From Trichobilharzia szidati (Eukaryota; Platyhelminthes; Trematoda; Strigeidida; Schistosomatidae), in assembly GCA_944472155.2 (NCBI GenBank), contig OX235271.1, positions 38,552,633-38,616,632 of the forward strand: 64,000 bases of DNA, read 5' to 3'. The notes below the pieces were generated by a model. The model had not been told where the DNA came from, searched no databases, and saw nothing but the letters and a program-made list of their open reading frames with translations. Every line of letters begins with the position of its first letter. Position 1 is the first letter of the stretch. Below, piece by piece: positions 10,140 to 21,179 of the stretch. The translations under genes and the position numbers were made by a program.

Positions 10140-11261
10140 CTGATTAAAAATGTCCATTAAAATTTTCAAAAGAATAGACACGGAACAGAGAGCACTCTTT
10201 TCGATAAATTCATCATCAGGTTCTACAATTATATATACATTATAATGAATGAATGAATTAGTCTTATGAACGACATTAATGTTTAAATAACATCAAATCA
10301 ATAATATTGATAGATTACAGCTGAACAGCACCAACATAAAATAAACTGAATGTCAGAAGAATTATGAAAGATAATAGTACAAATTCATGAGTTTACAGTT
10401 TCTACTGAGGGCCAGGGCAGTAGTAGGGGCTTGACTTGTTTCTTTTGGACACAGAGCATGGGTTGTTTGAGGCGAATTGCAGGAAGCCACTTCATATATA
10501 CGACTACATATATATACGACTACAGTTCATGGGGGGATATACCAAGCGAGTTAATTACGAAGAAATTAAGAAAATCAGTTCAAAGAACATTTAATGCTGG
10601 CGAACTACACGTATTATTCTCTACACGACCGATGATGCCACCTCAACTGAAAGATGAAGTACCTAGACTAGCCTTGTTCAGATTGTATTTATCAATTCAC
10701 CTGCGCTTGTGGAGCGAGTTATGTTGGCCGTTGCTCTAGGAACTTGATTTTTCGTGCTCGAGAACATATACCACTATGGCTAAGTAAAGGTGTAGTTAAA
10801 ACTATTAACAGTTCGATATTAGACCATCTAGTGCAAACCGGTCACAAAGCCAGCGTAGAAGAATCCTTCTCTATGATATACCGGGTGCTTAACAAACCAC
10901 CAAACTCGTCGAAGCACCGCTTGCTCCAAACAGCAAAGGCTATTGCAATTCGCCTCAAACAACCCGTGCTCTGTGTCCAAAAGAAACAAGTCAAGCCCCT
11001 ACTACTGCCCTGGCCCTCAGTAGAAACTGTAAACTCATGAATTTGTACTATTATCTTTCATAATTCTTCTGACATTCAGTTTATTTTATGTTGGTGCTGT
11101 TCAGCTGTAATCTATCAATATTATTGATTTGATGTTATTTAAACATTAATGTCGTTCATAAGACTAATTCATTCATTCATTATAATGTATATATAATTGT
11201 AGAACCTGATGATGAATTTATCGAAAAGAGTGCTCTCTGTTCCGTGTCTATTCCTTTGAAA
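10140..11261 (+). mobile_element. PLE-D insertion with 320-bp inverted arms and 13-bp TSD
   Basis: The left arm 10162-10481 and right arm 10944-11263 are near-perfect reverse complements of equal length. They cover the end of the PLE reading frame and its 3' tail. The centre (10482-10943) holds the GIY-YIG part. ATATATTTTTTAA occurs at 10127-10139 and 11262-11274, giving a 13-bp target duplication (one base of ambiguity with the arm). The RT is absent. This is the clearest fold-back PLE in the window. Confidence 0.9.
10505..11040 (+). pseudogene. PLE-D GIY-YIG endonuclease remnant
   Basis: The first frame reads ELITKKLRKSVQRTFNAGEL, then LFSTRPMMPPQLKDEV. A shift near 10680-10740 leads into a second frame with RAREHIPLWLSKGVVKT, then SILDHLVQTGHKASVEESF, ending AIAIRLKQPVLCVQKKQVKP. 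The nuclease core (C-A-C-G-A-S-Y-V-G-R) straddles the shift at about 10697-10735. Its end is shared with the PLE-D at 18.8 kb. It is broken by at least one frameshift and has no RT. Confidence 0.78.
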
Positions 11262-11274
11262 ATATATTTTTTAA

Positions 11275-12150
11275 TTTATCATTCAGTTTTCCCGGTGAAG
11301 ATAAACCAAAGTGCGCTCGGTCTAATCAGCAAGCTAATGAACAGATACGATCATTGTGTAGTAGTTTGTCTAACTAAGCAAAGGCGTTTTCACCATTTAC
11401 ACTTAACCGTAACAATGTCGTCCTTTTTTGTTAAGCGGAATAGATAAGTTGTTTAGAATTTTGATATTTGGACAAACAAATAATGAAATGACTCACTGCG
11501 ATTTGACTGACAGCCTTGAATTTTTTGAATCCTCTTCGGAAAAACAAAGGCTTTTCCACAAACTAATTCTCCAGTTTAAACTTTCCTTTCATGCATATAT
11601 ATATATAGAGGAGAACATTTAACTGATATATTAGAATTTCGATTTCGCATTATAAGTGAAAATATTAATGTTTCGAGAAGTTCTGATTTAGGTGTAAATT
11701 TAAAAACTAACTAAACCTTTAGAAAACATGAAACTCAGTGTAGCTATAACGTTTAAAAAATACTCGTTAGCTAATTCTTTTATCTTTACATGTGTTGTTT
11801 TATGAAGAATTAAACTTGTGGAGCTATCTTAAGACAGATACCACAGTTTCTGAAGTAAAAGGGTTTGGAGTGATCGATGAAGTGAAATATTTGTGTAGGA
11901 ATGACGCGTAGTTACTAAACGGATTCGAAGTCTCGCTAAGTTATAAAAATAACTAATCCCCTCAGCTTAAAGTGATCTTGGTTTAAACTTCTTGCATGAA
12001 ATTACCCCACCACTTATTCCCTCTTCTAGAGTCTCTCTCCTTTCTTTAGACTGATGTCATGAGCTTCCTCGACATACTTTATCTTATAACCTTAATAAAT
12101 AATTCCACTGGGACACGTCTTAGCTAGTGCGTAGTATCTGAGGAATATGT
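11275..12150. other. Unassigned DNA
   Basis: I see no supported gene. Short open frames at 11244-11622 have no recognisable motif. Confidence 0.35.
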
Positions 12151-12159
12151 TTCGCTACT

Positions 12160-12372
12160 GCTTGTGTTCTGAGTAGGAAATAGTGTTTCAAGTCTGAGGC
12201 CTAGAAGGTTTTATTTTCATGGAGGGGTTTGTTAGCTTCACACTTAATCTTCTGTCTTTCCCCGGATTACTACTGGCTAGGTCAAGTTTTGACCTCCACC
12301 GGCTGGAAATCGAAAACGGGACCACATGCGTGATTGGCGAGCACTTGACTGCTGAACTATTGACGCATTGTG
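12160..12372 (-). mobile_element. Worn SINE-1 copy
   Basis: The body motif (GGAGGGGTTTGTTAGCTTCA) and a tRNA-like head on the minus strand (near 12300-12370) are recognisable. The tail is poor. Divergence is much higher than in the copies at 38.2 or 40.4 kb. Confidence 0.55.
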
Positions 12373-12477
12373 AGAATTTACTGCTTTAAAAATAAGTTCA
12401 CCCAGGAAATAAGTGTTCTTAGTTTTCAACAATTCATAGACAGTACAGATATATATATATTCAAGTACTGGTTTGTA

Positions 12478-12694
12478 GGGATTTGGTTGATTGGTTTCAG
12501 GATTTCATCACGAGCTGACATTGGTTAGAGAACCATTGGAAAACCTGCAGGGAGTACGCACCCACCGGGGTTCGAACTCAGGACCTTCTGATTACAAGGC
12601 GAGCTCGTATACCATTAAGCCACTGGGACCCGATCCAATGGTCCATGAATTGTAACTTCTGCCAATTCATGATATAGCGCAACTGCTAGCCAAT
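12478..12694 (-). mobile_element. SINE-2, minus-strand piece lacking the hammerhead
   Basis: It contains the SINE-2 tail, the tRNA-like block (GGGTCCCAGTGGCTTAATGG on the minus strand) and the 5' half. The stretch that holds the hammerhead in other copies is deleted between CCTGCAGG and GAGTACGCACCC. Confidence 0.75.
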
Positions 12695-12969
12695 GTTGAA
12701 GAGTTTCCAACTAGGACGAAACAGCCGTCCAGTACTGATGGGTTTTCCAATGGTTCTCTAGCCAATGTCAGCTCATAATGAAATCCTGAAACCAATCAAC
12801 CAAATCTCCACAAACCAATACTTGAATAACAATGAGATACTCACTGGCGACTGGCATTATTCAGGTAGGTAGTTACCTGGGGTTCCAGTGGGAAGTCGTG
12901 ACCAGTAGGGTGCAGCAGGTTGGGTGTGAGGACAAATACCAATGTCAGCTCATGATGGAATCCTGAAAC
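12695..12969 (+). mobile_element. SINE-2 plus-strand 3' part joined head-to-tail to the next unit
   Basis: Positions 12700-12826 carry the hammerhead region (CAACTAGGACGAAACAGCCG) and the 3' part ending CAAACCAATACTTGAATAAC. Directly after this a second unit starts (GAGATACTCACTGGCGACTG, 12834) and runs to about 12969. The end-to-start junction means at least part of a tandem dimer was inserted. Confidence 0.72.
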
Positions 12970-12996
12970 CATATATATATATATATATATATATAA
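12970..12996. repeat. (TA)n microsatellite
   Basis: An uninterrupted AT dinucleotide run follows the SINE-2 unit directly. Confidence 0.9.
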
Positions 12997-13584
12997 TAAT
13001 AATCTTTCAACATAACTTTGCATTTCTAAATGCAGTTCACTTTTAACAGTCTGAAAAAACTGTGGGCATTGAGTGTATGATATTCACAATTATAAAAATT
13101 TTTCGTGTTTCCCAATGAATAGAAAACAAAACAATATTGTTTTACTGAGGTTGCACTATTTAATGCTAATAGCATTATCAATGTACTATTCCAATTAATG
13201 TTATAATTTCATAAGCTTATCGAATACAACGATCTACACATTGTTTTGTTATCTTTACTAATTAACCAACTTGACAACATCGAAATTATCTCATACTGAA
13301 GAAGGATGATTAAGTTGTTATCTGTAAACTGAGATTTTGTTAGTTCTAGTCTATTAATACTGTGATAAGGCCATTAGAAGCATTAAATAGTGAAACGTCA
13401 AATGTAAAAACAATGTCTTTTTGCTTTTCATTTATTGGGAAATACGAAAACGTTTATAATAATAAAATTGTTCTATGAAGGAGTTAAACTTGACTGCAAT
13501 GCACAAATTTTATTCATAAATTAGTGAAATTTATTAACAGTTCTCTCAAATACTGAATATATTCCATGTACTTTTTTGCTACAC
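12997..13584. other. Unassigned DNA
   Basis: I see no gene or recognised repeat. Confidence 0.35.
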
Positions 13585-13593
13585 AGAGTTAAA

Positions 13594-14964
13594 ATTCATA
13601 TATATTCCGTATCCAAATGTTAAGTAAAAAGCACGTATTTCAGCGAAGAGTCTCTCCTCGGCGAATTCATTCTCTTAGCTGTACAGTCGCAATTATATAT
13701 ACACTTATTGTTGTCTGTATGCACATTAGGTCTGTCCGATAAGAATAAAAGTAAGTTATGGTTATTATCGTCAAGACATTTCAGAAATATGATGAGGAGT
13801 CCAGTTGTAACTGGGCGGAGGGGATGAAGATTGGTAAAAGAGTAGTGGTGATACGTTGTCAAAAACAAACAAACACAGTTATTAATGTTAATCAACAATT
13901 TGAATGAAGGATACCTGCCAAGATTCATTGACAAGATTATCAAACCAAATGTCCAGAGGAACAGTACATCAAAGAAAGATACTTCATATGGATCTGGATC
14001 TAAAGGGAGACTTAGCTTGTGATATCCTCATGCGAAGAATTTCAGCATCTTTGAAAGGAACATTCTTCGCGGCAACACTAAGAGTAGTGTTCTCTAGTCG
14101 TCCTTTGATCTGTAGAAGCCTTAAGGACAAGGTCTGGCATCTGGCCACTTCCATGTACATATATCAGTTGGCGTGTTTCTGTGGAGCCAAGTACATTGGT
14201 TGTTTGATGCGTGTCTTGTCCAAAAAGCTTCAAACACACTATCCCATATGGTTGGAAAAAGGTAATAGTGGCTGTATAAGGAGTGGAATAAGCTAACATC
14301 CCGTAAATACTGGTCATTTCATCTCGACAAACACCTTCAAAGTGATCTACAAAGTGAAGAACAACCTACCAAAGGCAATACGCTTTCGTTTCCTTTGTAC
14401 TGCTGAAGCCTTAGCTATTCAACTGGAAAAATCAGGGTTATGAATACAAAAAGAAAATCATCCAACCACTCCTCCTATCATGGTAACAACTGTGCTGACT
14501 TCAACTGACTTGATATTTGTGTGCTTGTTTTTATTTGTTTCTAACTCCTTATAACATTTTTAATTTTAGAGTTCTTACATAATTCCGTTTTACCCTTTGT
14601 TTCTTTGTGCATCCTTATCACAACTCATTCATTTAACTATTCATCTTATAACGTAACTGTATTACGCTTACTCAACTTCCTTAATGTGTTGATTAACATT
14701 AATAACTGTGTTTGTTTTTTTGATAACGTATCATCACTACTCTCTTATCAGTTTTCGCCCCCCACCCACCCAGTTACAATTGGACTACTCATCATATTTC
14801 TGAAATGTCTTGACAAAAATAATCCTAACTTACCTTTATTCTCATCAAACAGACCTAGTGTACATGCAGAAAACAATAAGTGTATATATAATTGCGACTG
14901 TACAGCTAAGAGAATGAATTCGCCGAGGAGAGACTCTTCGTTGAACTATGTCTTTTGTTTTCAT
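13594..14964 (+). mobile_element. Fold-back PLE-B insertion with short TSD
   Basis: The tail (about 14683-14955, ending in the GAATTCGCCGAGGAGAGACT region) reappears inverted at about 13625-13900. The GIY-YIG remnant lies between. AGAGTTAAA at 13585-13593 and 14965-14973 is a likely 9-bp target duplication. The RT is absent. Confidence 0.8.
13904..14490 (+). pseudogene. PLE-B GIY-YIG endonuclease remnant
   Basis: The frame reads ILHMDLDLKGDLACDILMRR, then FFAATLRVVFSSRPLICRSL, then ACFCGAKYIGCLMRVLSK to a stop at 14296. It continues after that stop with the C-terminal block (FKVIYKVKNNLPKAIRFRFL) up to about 14490. The core Y-I-G is kept, but the following R is C. It parallels the region at 1520-2083. 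Confidence 0.78.
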
Positions 14965-14978
14965 AGAGTTAAATAATG

Positions 14979-15223
14979 ATTAATTTCTTTTTTTCCTTTA
15001 CCTTCCCAGTGGAACATAGGACTTCAAGTTAGAGGCTGGAAGTTTCAGTAACAGGGGTATTTATTTTTACAGGATGGGGTTGCTAGTCTCATGCCCAACC
15101 TTCCCTCTTTATCAATTTAATTACTGGCTTAGCAAGGTAAAGGAGCCCGTCAGTAGCCGGGGATCGAACCCCAAACCACACGTGTAGTTGGCGGGTATTC
15201 TACCGCTGTGCCACCGACGCACC
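14979..15223 (-). mobile_element. SINE-1 copy beside the PLE-B, 8-bp TSD
   Basis: On the minus strand it shows the head GTGCGTCGGTGGCACAGCGG, a B-box-like GGTTTGGGGTTCGATCCCC, the body, and the tail GAAGTCCTATGTTCCACTGG. AAATAATG flanks it at 14971-14978 and 15224-15231. The left repeat overlaps the PLE-B target duplication, so the SINE came later. Confidence 0.82.
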
Positions 15224-15344
15224 AAATAATGGTTGAAACTATCTTCAATATTCTTACCAACAAAATTATATAACAACCTCAAAGTCACTTCATTCACCAG
15301 CAGACCATTTCATTATTAGTTTTATTATTATTAGTTTCATGTTA

Positions 15345-16135
15345 TACTGGATGGTATAAACACACCGTGGCGAAGGGGCGAGACGACAGAAATACGTCGG
15401 ATCAATAAGAAGACTCTGAAAGATCTGATCTTTGTGGATGATATACGTCACATAAACCCAAAGATCTAAAGGAGAATGCACGCAGAAAAGTAAGAACTTC
15501 AAGTGAATATGGTGAATATTGGCGAGATTGATGAATAAAACCAACCAACAACCCAAACACTAATCACCATTAACGTGATAAATCTGAAAAACGTCCTTTC
15601 CTTCACTTATCTAGACATCATTGTTTCAAATACAGGAGAGGTTAAACGTAGAATCAAAAAGGCACAGGACACCTTCATGAATTAGAAATCATTTCAAAAA
15701 TCTTCTTCCTCATGGTTGAGAAACTTGATGTGCCACGGAAAGCATTTCCAACAGGCCAGAGACTTTTATCAACAGCTGTCTTCTCTGACTCCATACCAAA
15801 GAGCTGATGAACAGAAAAGATAAGAAATAAGAAATTCCTGGGGACGAATCAACCCGCATTTTTGACTGCTCAACAAATATGCTGAGGGAGATAGACTGAA
15901 GATACATTGAAGAGACTGATGAGTGACATTGTGCACCAGGCTCTCTGGTGGAACCCGAAAGATAAACTTTGAGTTGGCCAACCATGGATGACATGTAGAA
16001 GATCTAATGAGGATAAGGTGAAAGCCTATGGTTAATCGGCGGAGAGATGAGCTAGAAAGGACTTCATGGGACATGATAAAATAAAGCTGTACTTTTGAGA
16101 CCCTATGTTCTACTTGGAAACCAAGGCAAGAATAA
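15345..16135 (+). mobile_element. RTE LINE fragment with RT catalytic box remnant
   Basis: The plus strand encodes KDLIFVDDIRHINPKI, which is the RT F-x-DD box region of RTE elements. VLSFTYLDIIVSNTGE and RRIKKAQDTFMN follow, and the element closes with ETLCSTWKPRQE at the end of the reading frame. Stops interrupt all blocks. The tail is the RTE type (CCTATGTTCTACTTGGAAAC then AAGAATAATAG). Confidence 0.78.
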
Positions 16136-16215
16136 TAGTGAACAAATTTATTCAATGATTTATCTCTAGTCATTCTCATTTATTGATTTCAGTGAAATGT
16201 AAAAAGCATAACAAC

Positions 16216-17197
16216 AAGCGCTATAAGAATAGAAGTGTGGTAGAGTATATCTCCATCATGGATAAAATTTATTTTATTTTGATAAAGTCTCACAGTGTTA
16301 TACAGTAATATTTACTCATGATCAAGTTTCGAGCACAAATGATTGCCGCTCATAATCATATCAAGGTACTCACACAACTTACTAACTCCATTTATATAAT
16401 TCCATTATTTCTCATTGCGTGACTTGATTGGTACAAGTATTTTCAATATTTCTGGTATGAGTGATGAGTGATTCCTAGTGGACTTGTTGGGTGTAGTTTC
16501 TATAACCCAAGATTCAGTAATCAACCTCTCCCTATTGCCACCTACCTATATTACTTCTAGGAATTTTGACTGTCTCCCACCCTATTGTGTGGTTGTATGA
16601 TGACGCGTAAAGTGTAATTGCTGAGCATTTTTCTTAATTACTTGTCTTCGTGAGTGGGGTCAGTCATTCTTATTTTAGCTAAATTCATACGTTCCGACAA
16701 TCGGACTACCTCCGATCTACTAATTTGACCTATTTAGTTGACCTCACAGTCATTGCAGCGTATTTTGTAAATTATATTATTTTTTCTAATTGGGTCAACC
16801 AACAGAGCCCTTTAACCTAGACAGCTTGTCTCTGAGTGAGTTTGTAGATTTAAATGCCACTCTAATTCCTGCTTTATTAAGAATCCTACATAAAGTCTCA
16901 GATTTTAGGGCTGTAGATGCCTTATATTCTCTCTTATTTATTCAACGAGTCTACACCCAACACATGCAATAGCAATGACTCACCACTCAACCCAGAAATA
17001 TCGAAAATACTATTACCGATCAAATCACGCGATAAAGAATAATGAAATTATATAAATGGGGTTGGAAAGTTGTGTGAGTACATTGATATGATTATGAGTG
17101 GCAATCATTTGTGCTCGAAACTTGATCATGAGTAAATATTACTGTTTAACTCTGTGAGACTTTATCAAAATAATATAAATTTTACCCATAATGGAAT
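16216..17197 (-). mobile_element. Fold-back PLE-A insertion with 9-bp TSD
   Basis: The tail lies on the minus strand at 16216-16470 and returns inverted at about 16945-17197. Between them (16470-16940) the minus strand has broken GIY-YIG coding: YKIRCNDCEVN, IGQISRSEVVRLSE, PHNRVGD. CATAACAAC occurs at 16207-16215 and 17198-17206. In this copy the YIG tyrosine codon is replaced by a stop. Confidence 0.84.
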
Positions 17198-17553
17198 CAT
17201 AACAACTAGTGAATTAGTGAAGTTGAAAAGATAAACACTTCAGAAATTTAATGCTTAGTGTAAATAATTGTCTTTGGTGAATGAGAACAAACACTGACAG
17301 AAATAAAAACAAAGAATGGAGAAATGAGCAAATAAACAATTCGAATAATAAACTAATATGAGAGGATTTACATTTATTATCTCTGATGTTTAATTGCTTT
17401 AGCATTAGATTCTCAAATATTTAGTATCAAAATAGTATTTTCACTTGACTCATATTTACGATTCGAAACAAAGTTTGAAAGAAATGCGGTGGTCTTGCCA
17501 CAACTGATAATAATTCAAGATAACTTCAATACTGGAGATGAGTAGAGAATAAT

Positions 17554-17762
17554 ATGCTTTTCATATACATTGTAGATACAATGAAGCCAGGTTATCTAAC
17601 TAGCAAGCTTGTTGAACTGTTTACACTATCTTATACACTGGAATCAACAAACTTCAATGGATTCCTTGCCTATACGGCACATTCAAGTGAGTTTTTCAAT
17701 TTATATGCAAGTCCTAAAACATATTCATCAATGAAACAGATGTCTCACTTTCACCGATTCAA
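17554..17762 (+). other. Unrecognised small open frame ahead of the PLE RT
   Basis: The frame reads MLFIYIVDTMKPGYLTSKLV, then FTLSYTLESTNFNGFLAYTA, before sliding into PLE sequence near 17763. I do not recognise it. A GTGAGT string at about 17687 could be a splice donor, but nothing else supports an exon. It may be the PLE 5' flank or a chance frame. Confidence 0.25.
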
Positions 17763-18830
17763 ATGCAACTGTTGTCGCTCGGACCAAAATTTTGTGATGC
17801 ATCATCAAAAGTAAACGAATTGAACACCAAAGTACAATTCGAGAATTTGATTAGTCAGACGAATGATCTGGTCCCAATTCCATATGACAGTGCAGAACAC
17901 TTCAAATCAACTGTTTTGAATTGCTGCCTCGACTACATCAACAAAAAACCTAGACTTCGTAATACGCTTTCAAAAGAACATCGAAAGCAACTCAAAGAAT
18001 TGAAATCAAATGAAAACCTGATAATAACTCGACCAGACAAAGGTTCTGGAATTATTCTGTTTAACAAGTAAGACTATGTGAAGAAACTCTCGTCAATTCT
18101 ATCTGATGACAGCAAATTTCAAAAACAGACGATCCGAAGAAATCCAACTGAACAGACGGAGCTCCAGCTAACCAACTTATTGAAAAAAAAGAAAGGTGAA
18201 TCGATTATCAATACAGGACTATATGAAAAACTTCGCCCATCTGGTTCTACATCGCCACGAATGTATAGACTACCCAAAGTGCACAAAAAGAACGTCCCAC
18301 TCCGCTCAATATTAGATATGATCAATTCGCCATATCACCTAATCGCGAAGTGGCTGGTAGAAATTCTCGGACCAGTGAAAGAAAAGTTGTCGAGATACAA
18401 CCTCTGCGATACATTCGATTTTGTGGATTCAATTAAAAATGTCAACCTCGCAAATAAAAAAATGGTCTCCCTAGACGTCGTCTCTCTGTTCACCAATGTT
18501 CCACCGACAGGAACTATATGCTTTCTGTGTGACTTCATCCAATGCAACAGCATAGATGTCGGCATACCGATCCATTATCTAAAGGAGCTGTTACTACGTT
18601 GCACCTTCAACGTCTAGTCCAGATTCAACAATGAAATATACAGGCAAACAGATGGCGTAGCAATGGGCTCTCCACTCGGACCACTCCTAGCCGACTGTTT
18701 TATGGCCAGCCTCGAAAACAACCCCTTATCATCAGCTATCGACGACCTTCATCCAAAAACTCAAACCCACTGTTTGTATCCAAAGGAAATACGTCCAACC
18801 CCTGTCCCTGCCATGGCCATCATAAACAGG
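17763..18830 (+). pseudogene. PLE reverse transcriptase (N-terminal two thirds)
   Basis: Two frames meet at 18071. Blocks in order are SLGPKFCDASSKVNELNTKV, ENLIITRPDKGSGIILFNK, MYRLPKVHKKNVPLRSILDM, INSPYHLIAKWLVEILGP, KMVSLDVVSLFTNVPP (motif A, with its aspartate) and [20 protein letters not shown] (motif B). These are hallmark PLE RT sequences. Stops fall at 18071 and 18617. Motif C (Y-V-D-D), the thumb and most of the nuclease are deleted, leaving only a nuclease tail ([20 protein letters not shown]). It is the best view of the PLE RT fingers and palm here, and it is dead. Confidence 0.87.
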
Positions 18831-19315
18831 TAAATTGTTTAATAATGACCATCCCATCGCCTTTCTTTTCTAAACTTCTCGTTTGTTCATGTTATTTTAA
18901 GTTTTTCTTAATCCCTGTCTACATTACCATATTTTCATATCCACACTTCCTGTTTATTTTGTCATTTTACTATTTCTACATATTTAATCCCTGATTGCAT
19001 TAACAATTATTCATCACATTAGTTTTTTATCCAAACATCCTGTATATTTTGTTATTTCTAAATTTCTAACCCCCCCCGTTGCACAATGTCAATCTTCATA
19101 GTTATTATGCTACTCTGTTTGAGTTTTACCCATCCCCCTGTTTATTATGGCATTCTAATTCCTAATTGTAATTTTTATTAATTTGACCCCTAACCAGAAA
19201 TTATTCTGGAACTTTCCCATCCATTTGATATAAATGCACGAATGTACAGCCTAGATGATGACTTCGTCGAAAAGAAAATTTTCTTCGCTGCAACTGTCTT
19301 TTTATTCCCTATAAA
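17763..19315 (+). mobile_element. PLE-D with RT domain and internal deletion, full 3' tail
   Basis: It carries the pre-RT region, RT motifs up to the G-x-P-L-G-P box (18700), then an abrupt jump at about 18735 to the last codons of the nuclease and the 3' tail (18835-19315). The tail contains ATGATGACTTCGTCGAAAAG followed by a self-complementary AAGAAAATTTTCTT. It is not fold-back on the 5' side as far as I can see. Confidence 0.85.
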
Positions 19316-19850
19316 ACAGATAGAACAAGCTGTTATATAATTTCAAGGATTAATTCATTATCGTTGAGGCTCAAGTGAGCATACATGAAGAGCATTAACA
19401 TAAACAGCGAGAATGATATAAACACGTTTTAAAGCGTCCTCCAGATCACCTCAAAATTATTTCTTTCCACCAAAACGAGTGCTACTGAAAACTTTAATCC
19501 AAGTTTTCACATCTATAAGAAGTCTGTTCTTTGTTCTCATTATCATGCTGATTGTTTTTGGACACACAATACTATCGGCTCAATATATTACTGCTTATCC
19601 TTGGTTTACGATTACTACAAATTTTTCTTGAGTCACATATCTACAATTTTTCAAGGTTTAAAGAAATATAAATTTCCACTCCCATTCTGCCTTTCGTTCG
19701 AATCTCCTTGATTTCCATCTATACAAATCATAGATAGACAGACTCCCTGTGAATCGCCCTATCTCTATGATTCTATCTCCTATAGTCTTACAACACTAAG
19801 CAAGTGTTAATTTCAATAGGAATGTTTTTTTTGCAAACTCACCAAAAGTC
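19316..19850. other. Unassigned DNA
   Basis: I see no gene or recognised repeat. Confidence 0.35.
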
Positions 19851-19854
19851 TGCC

Positions 19855-20170
19855 CGTTTCTCATACAGGAAATTTTCCAGTTTTTCTGGATTAAACCAAC
19901 CAGGAACTTATCACCCAACAAATAGGTAAGAGAAAATGAAGGTGAACCAGACATACTCTGAGGAGACGGTTGAAACAAGTTCACAAGTAGAACCTAAATG
20001 GGAAACAACGAGCTCGTCATTTGTGGGTGACACATGTGAGGATGAAATTCAAGCTTATAGTCAATCATAAAACTAGCGAAATGAGAACTGCATATAATAG
20101 TATGAAATGCAGTTATAGCGGTGAAATCCTCATGAAAGAATAATGATAAATTGTTCGCAACTGAAATAAA
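19855..20170 (+). mobile_element. RTE LINE 3' fragment
   Basis: Degraded codons correspond to the end of the RTE frame: NQELI near 19889, an R-W-x-G-H-T-L-R-R equivalent near 19935-19970, and the V-E-P-E-W-E equivalent (TAGAACCTAAATGGGAAAC) at 19987. Alignment to the RTE copy at 57.9-58.3 kb is the basis. It is heavily worn. Confidence 0.5.
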
Positions 20171-20599
20171 TCAACTATATAAACATTAGCATCATTCTAT
20201 ATTGATAAGTTTGTTCCAGCTACATTTGAATTCTTACAGGCAAAGAATTAAATTATACTCTGTCTACATTTATCTGTCTATGAATCAATCAATGATCACA
20301 GACTAAATCTTGATTACCATGTTAAAATATTCAGGTCTGTGAACAAGGCACAATCAAGGAGGATGAAATATTAACCGGAATGTTGTTCCAATCAAACCAA
20401 CTATACTGTGTTTATCAAGCAAAATGAATTGCTTGCCATCTAATTTCACCAGCATTCTAATAAACCTTATTAGAAATTCTGAAAATGATGCTATAACAAT
20501 TGTCTTCATTAGTCACAAGCATAATTGCCTTTTAATGCATTATATTCTTATCATTCTCGAGCTTGCTGATTTAAATTCTTAATTGATTGTTATTCTCAA

Positions 20600-20945
20600 T
20601 AGTTGGTTTGTAAGGATTAGATTTGTTTTCACTAATTGATAACGGATTGATATCAGTTAGAGAGCCATTGACAACCAGGGAGTACTGAACAGCTGTTTCA
20701 TCCTAGTTCGAGAACCATCAGCAGTACACACCCACCACCAGGGTTCTAACTGACAACCTTCCGGTTACAAGGCAAGCTCGTATACTATTCAGCCACTGGG
20801 ACTCAATTCAATGGCCCATGAATTCTTACTTCTACCAATTCGCATTTCAGCGCGACCACCAACCAATGTCTTCGGTGGGAAATCCATATTCACGATGGAC
20901 TAGATAGACCTCACTGGTCACGACTTCTCACTAGAACTCCAGGAA
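20600..20945 (-). mobile_element. SINE-2 copy, left half of an inverted pair
   Basis: Read on the minus strand it runs from a 5' part (CTAGTGAGAAGTCGTGACCA) through the tRNA-like block to the hammerhead region and the tail GGATTGATATCAG (plus-strand sense). It faces a second copy at 20951. Confidence 0.78.
20682..20727 (-). ncRNA. Hammerhead-like motif in SINE-2
   Basis: On the minus strand GTACTG (20722-20727) pairs with CAGTAC (20682-20687) as a 6-bp stem I, sharing one base with the core at 20722. The core is CTGATGG, one change from CUGAUGA. The motif then has GAAA and the ACAGCTGT minimal stem III. Stem II is imperfect. The core A9 to G change should impair cleavage. Confidence 0.6.
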
Positions 20946-20950
20946 ACTCC

Positions 20951-21175
20951 GAAATCACGAATTGGTAGAAGTAAGAATTCATGGGCCATTTAATCGTGTC
21001 CCAGTGGCTGAACCGTATACGAGCTTGCCTTGTGTAACCGGAAGGTTTTAGGCTAGAACACTGGTGATGGGTGCGTACTACCGATGGTTCTCAAACTAGA
21101 ATGGAACAGCTGTGCAGTACTCCCTGGTTGTCAATGGCTCTCTAACTGATATCAATCCGTGATCAACTCGTGATT
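20951..21175 (+). mobile_element. SINE-2 copy, right half of an inverted pair
   Basis: Starting within the element (AATTGGTAGAAGTAAGAATT), it passes the tRNA-like block (GTCCCAGTGGCTGAACCG), GTACTACCGATGG with the worn hammerhead, and the tail GATATCAATCCGTGATC. With 20600-20945 it forms an imperfect inverted repeat. Confidence 0.76.
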
Positions 21176-21179
21176 GTTA

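Noticed and set aside
12970..12996. CRISPR or tandem array
   Set aside because: It is a simple TA dinucleotide run. The window has no spaced direct-repeat array.
13620..13943. Minus-strand frame of 107 codons with hydrophobic stretches, and its twin at 14605-14976 (plus)
   Set aside because: The two are the same sequence in the inverted arms of the PLE-B tail, so they are non-coding tail DNA that happens to be open.
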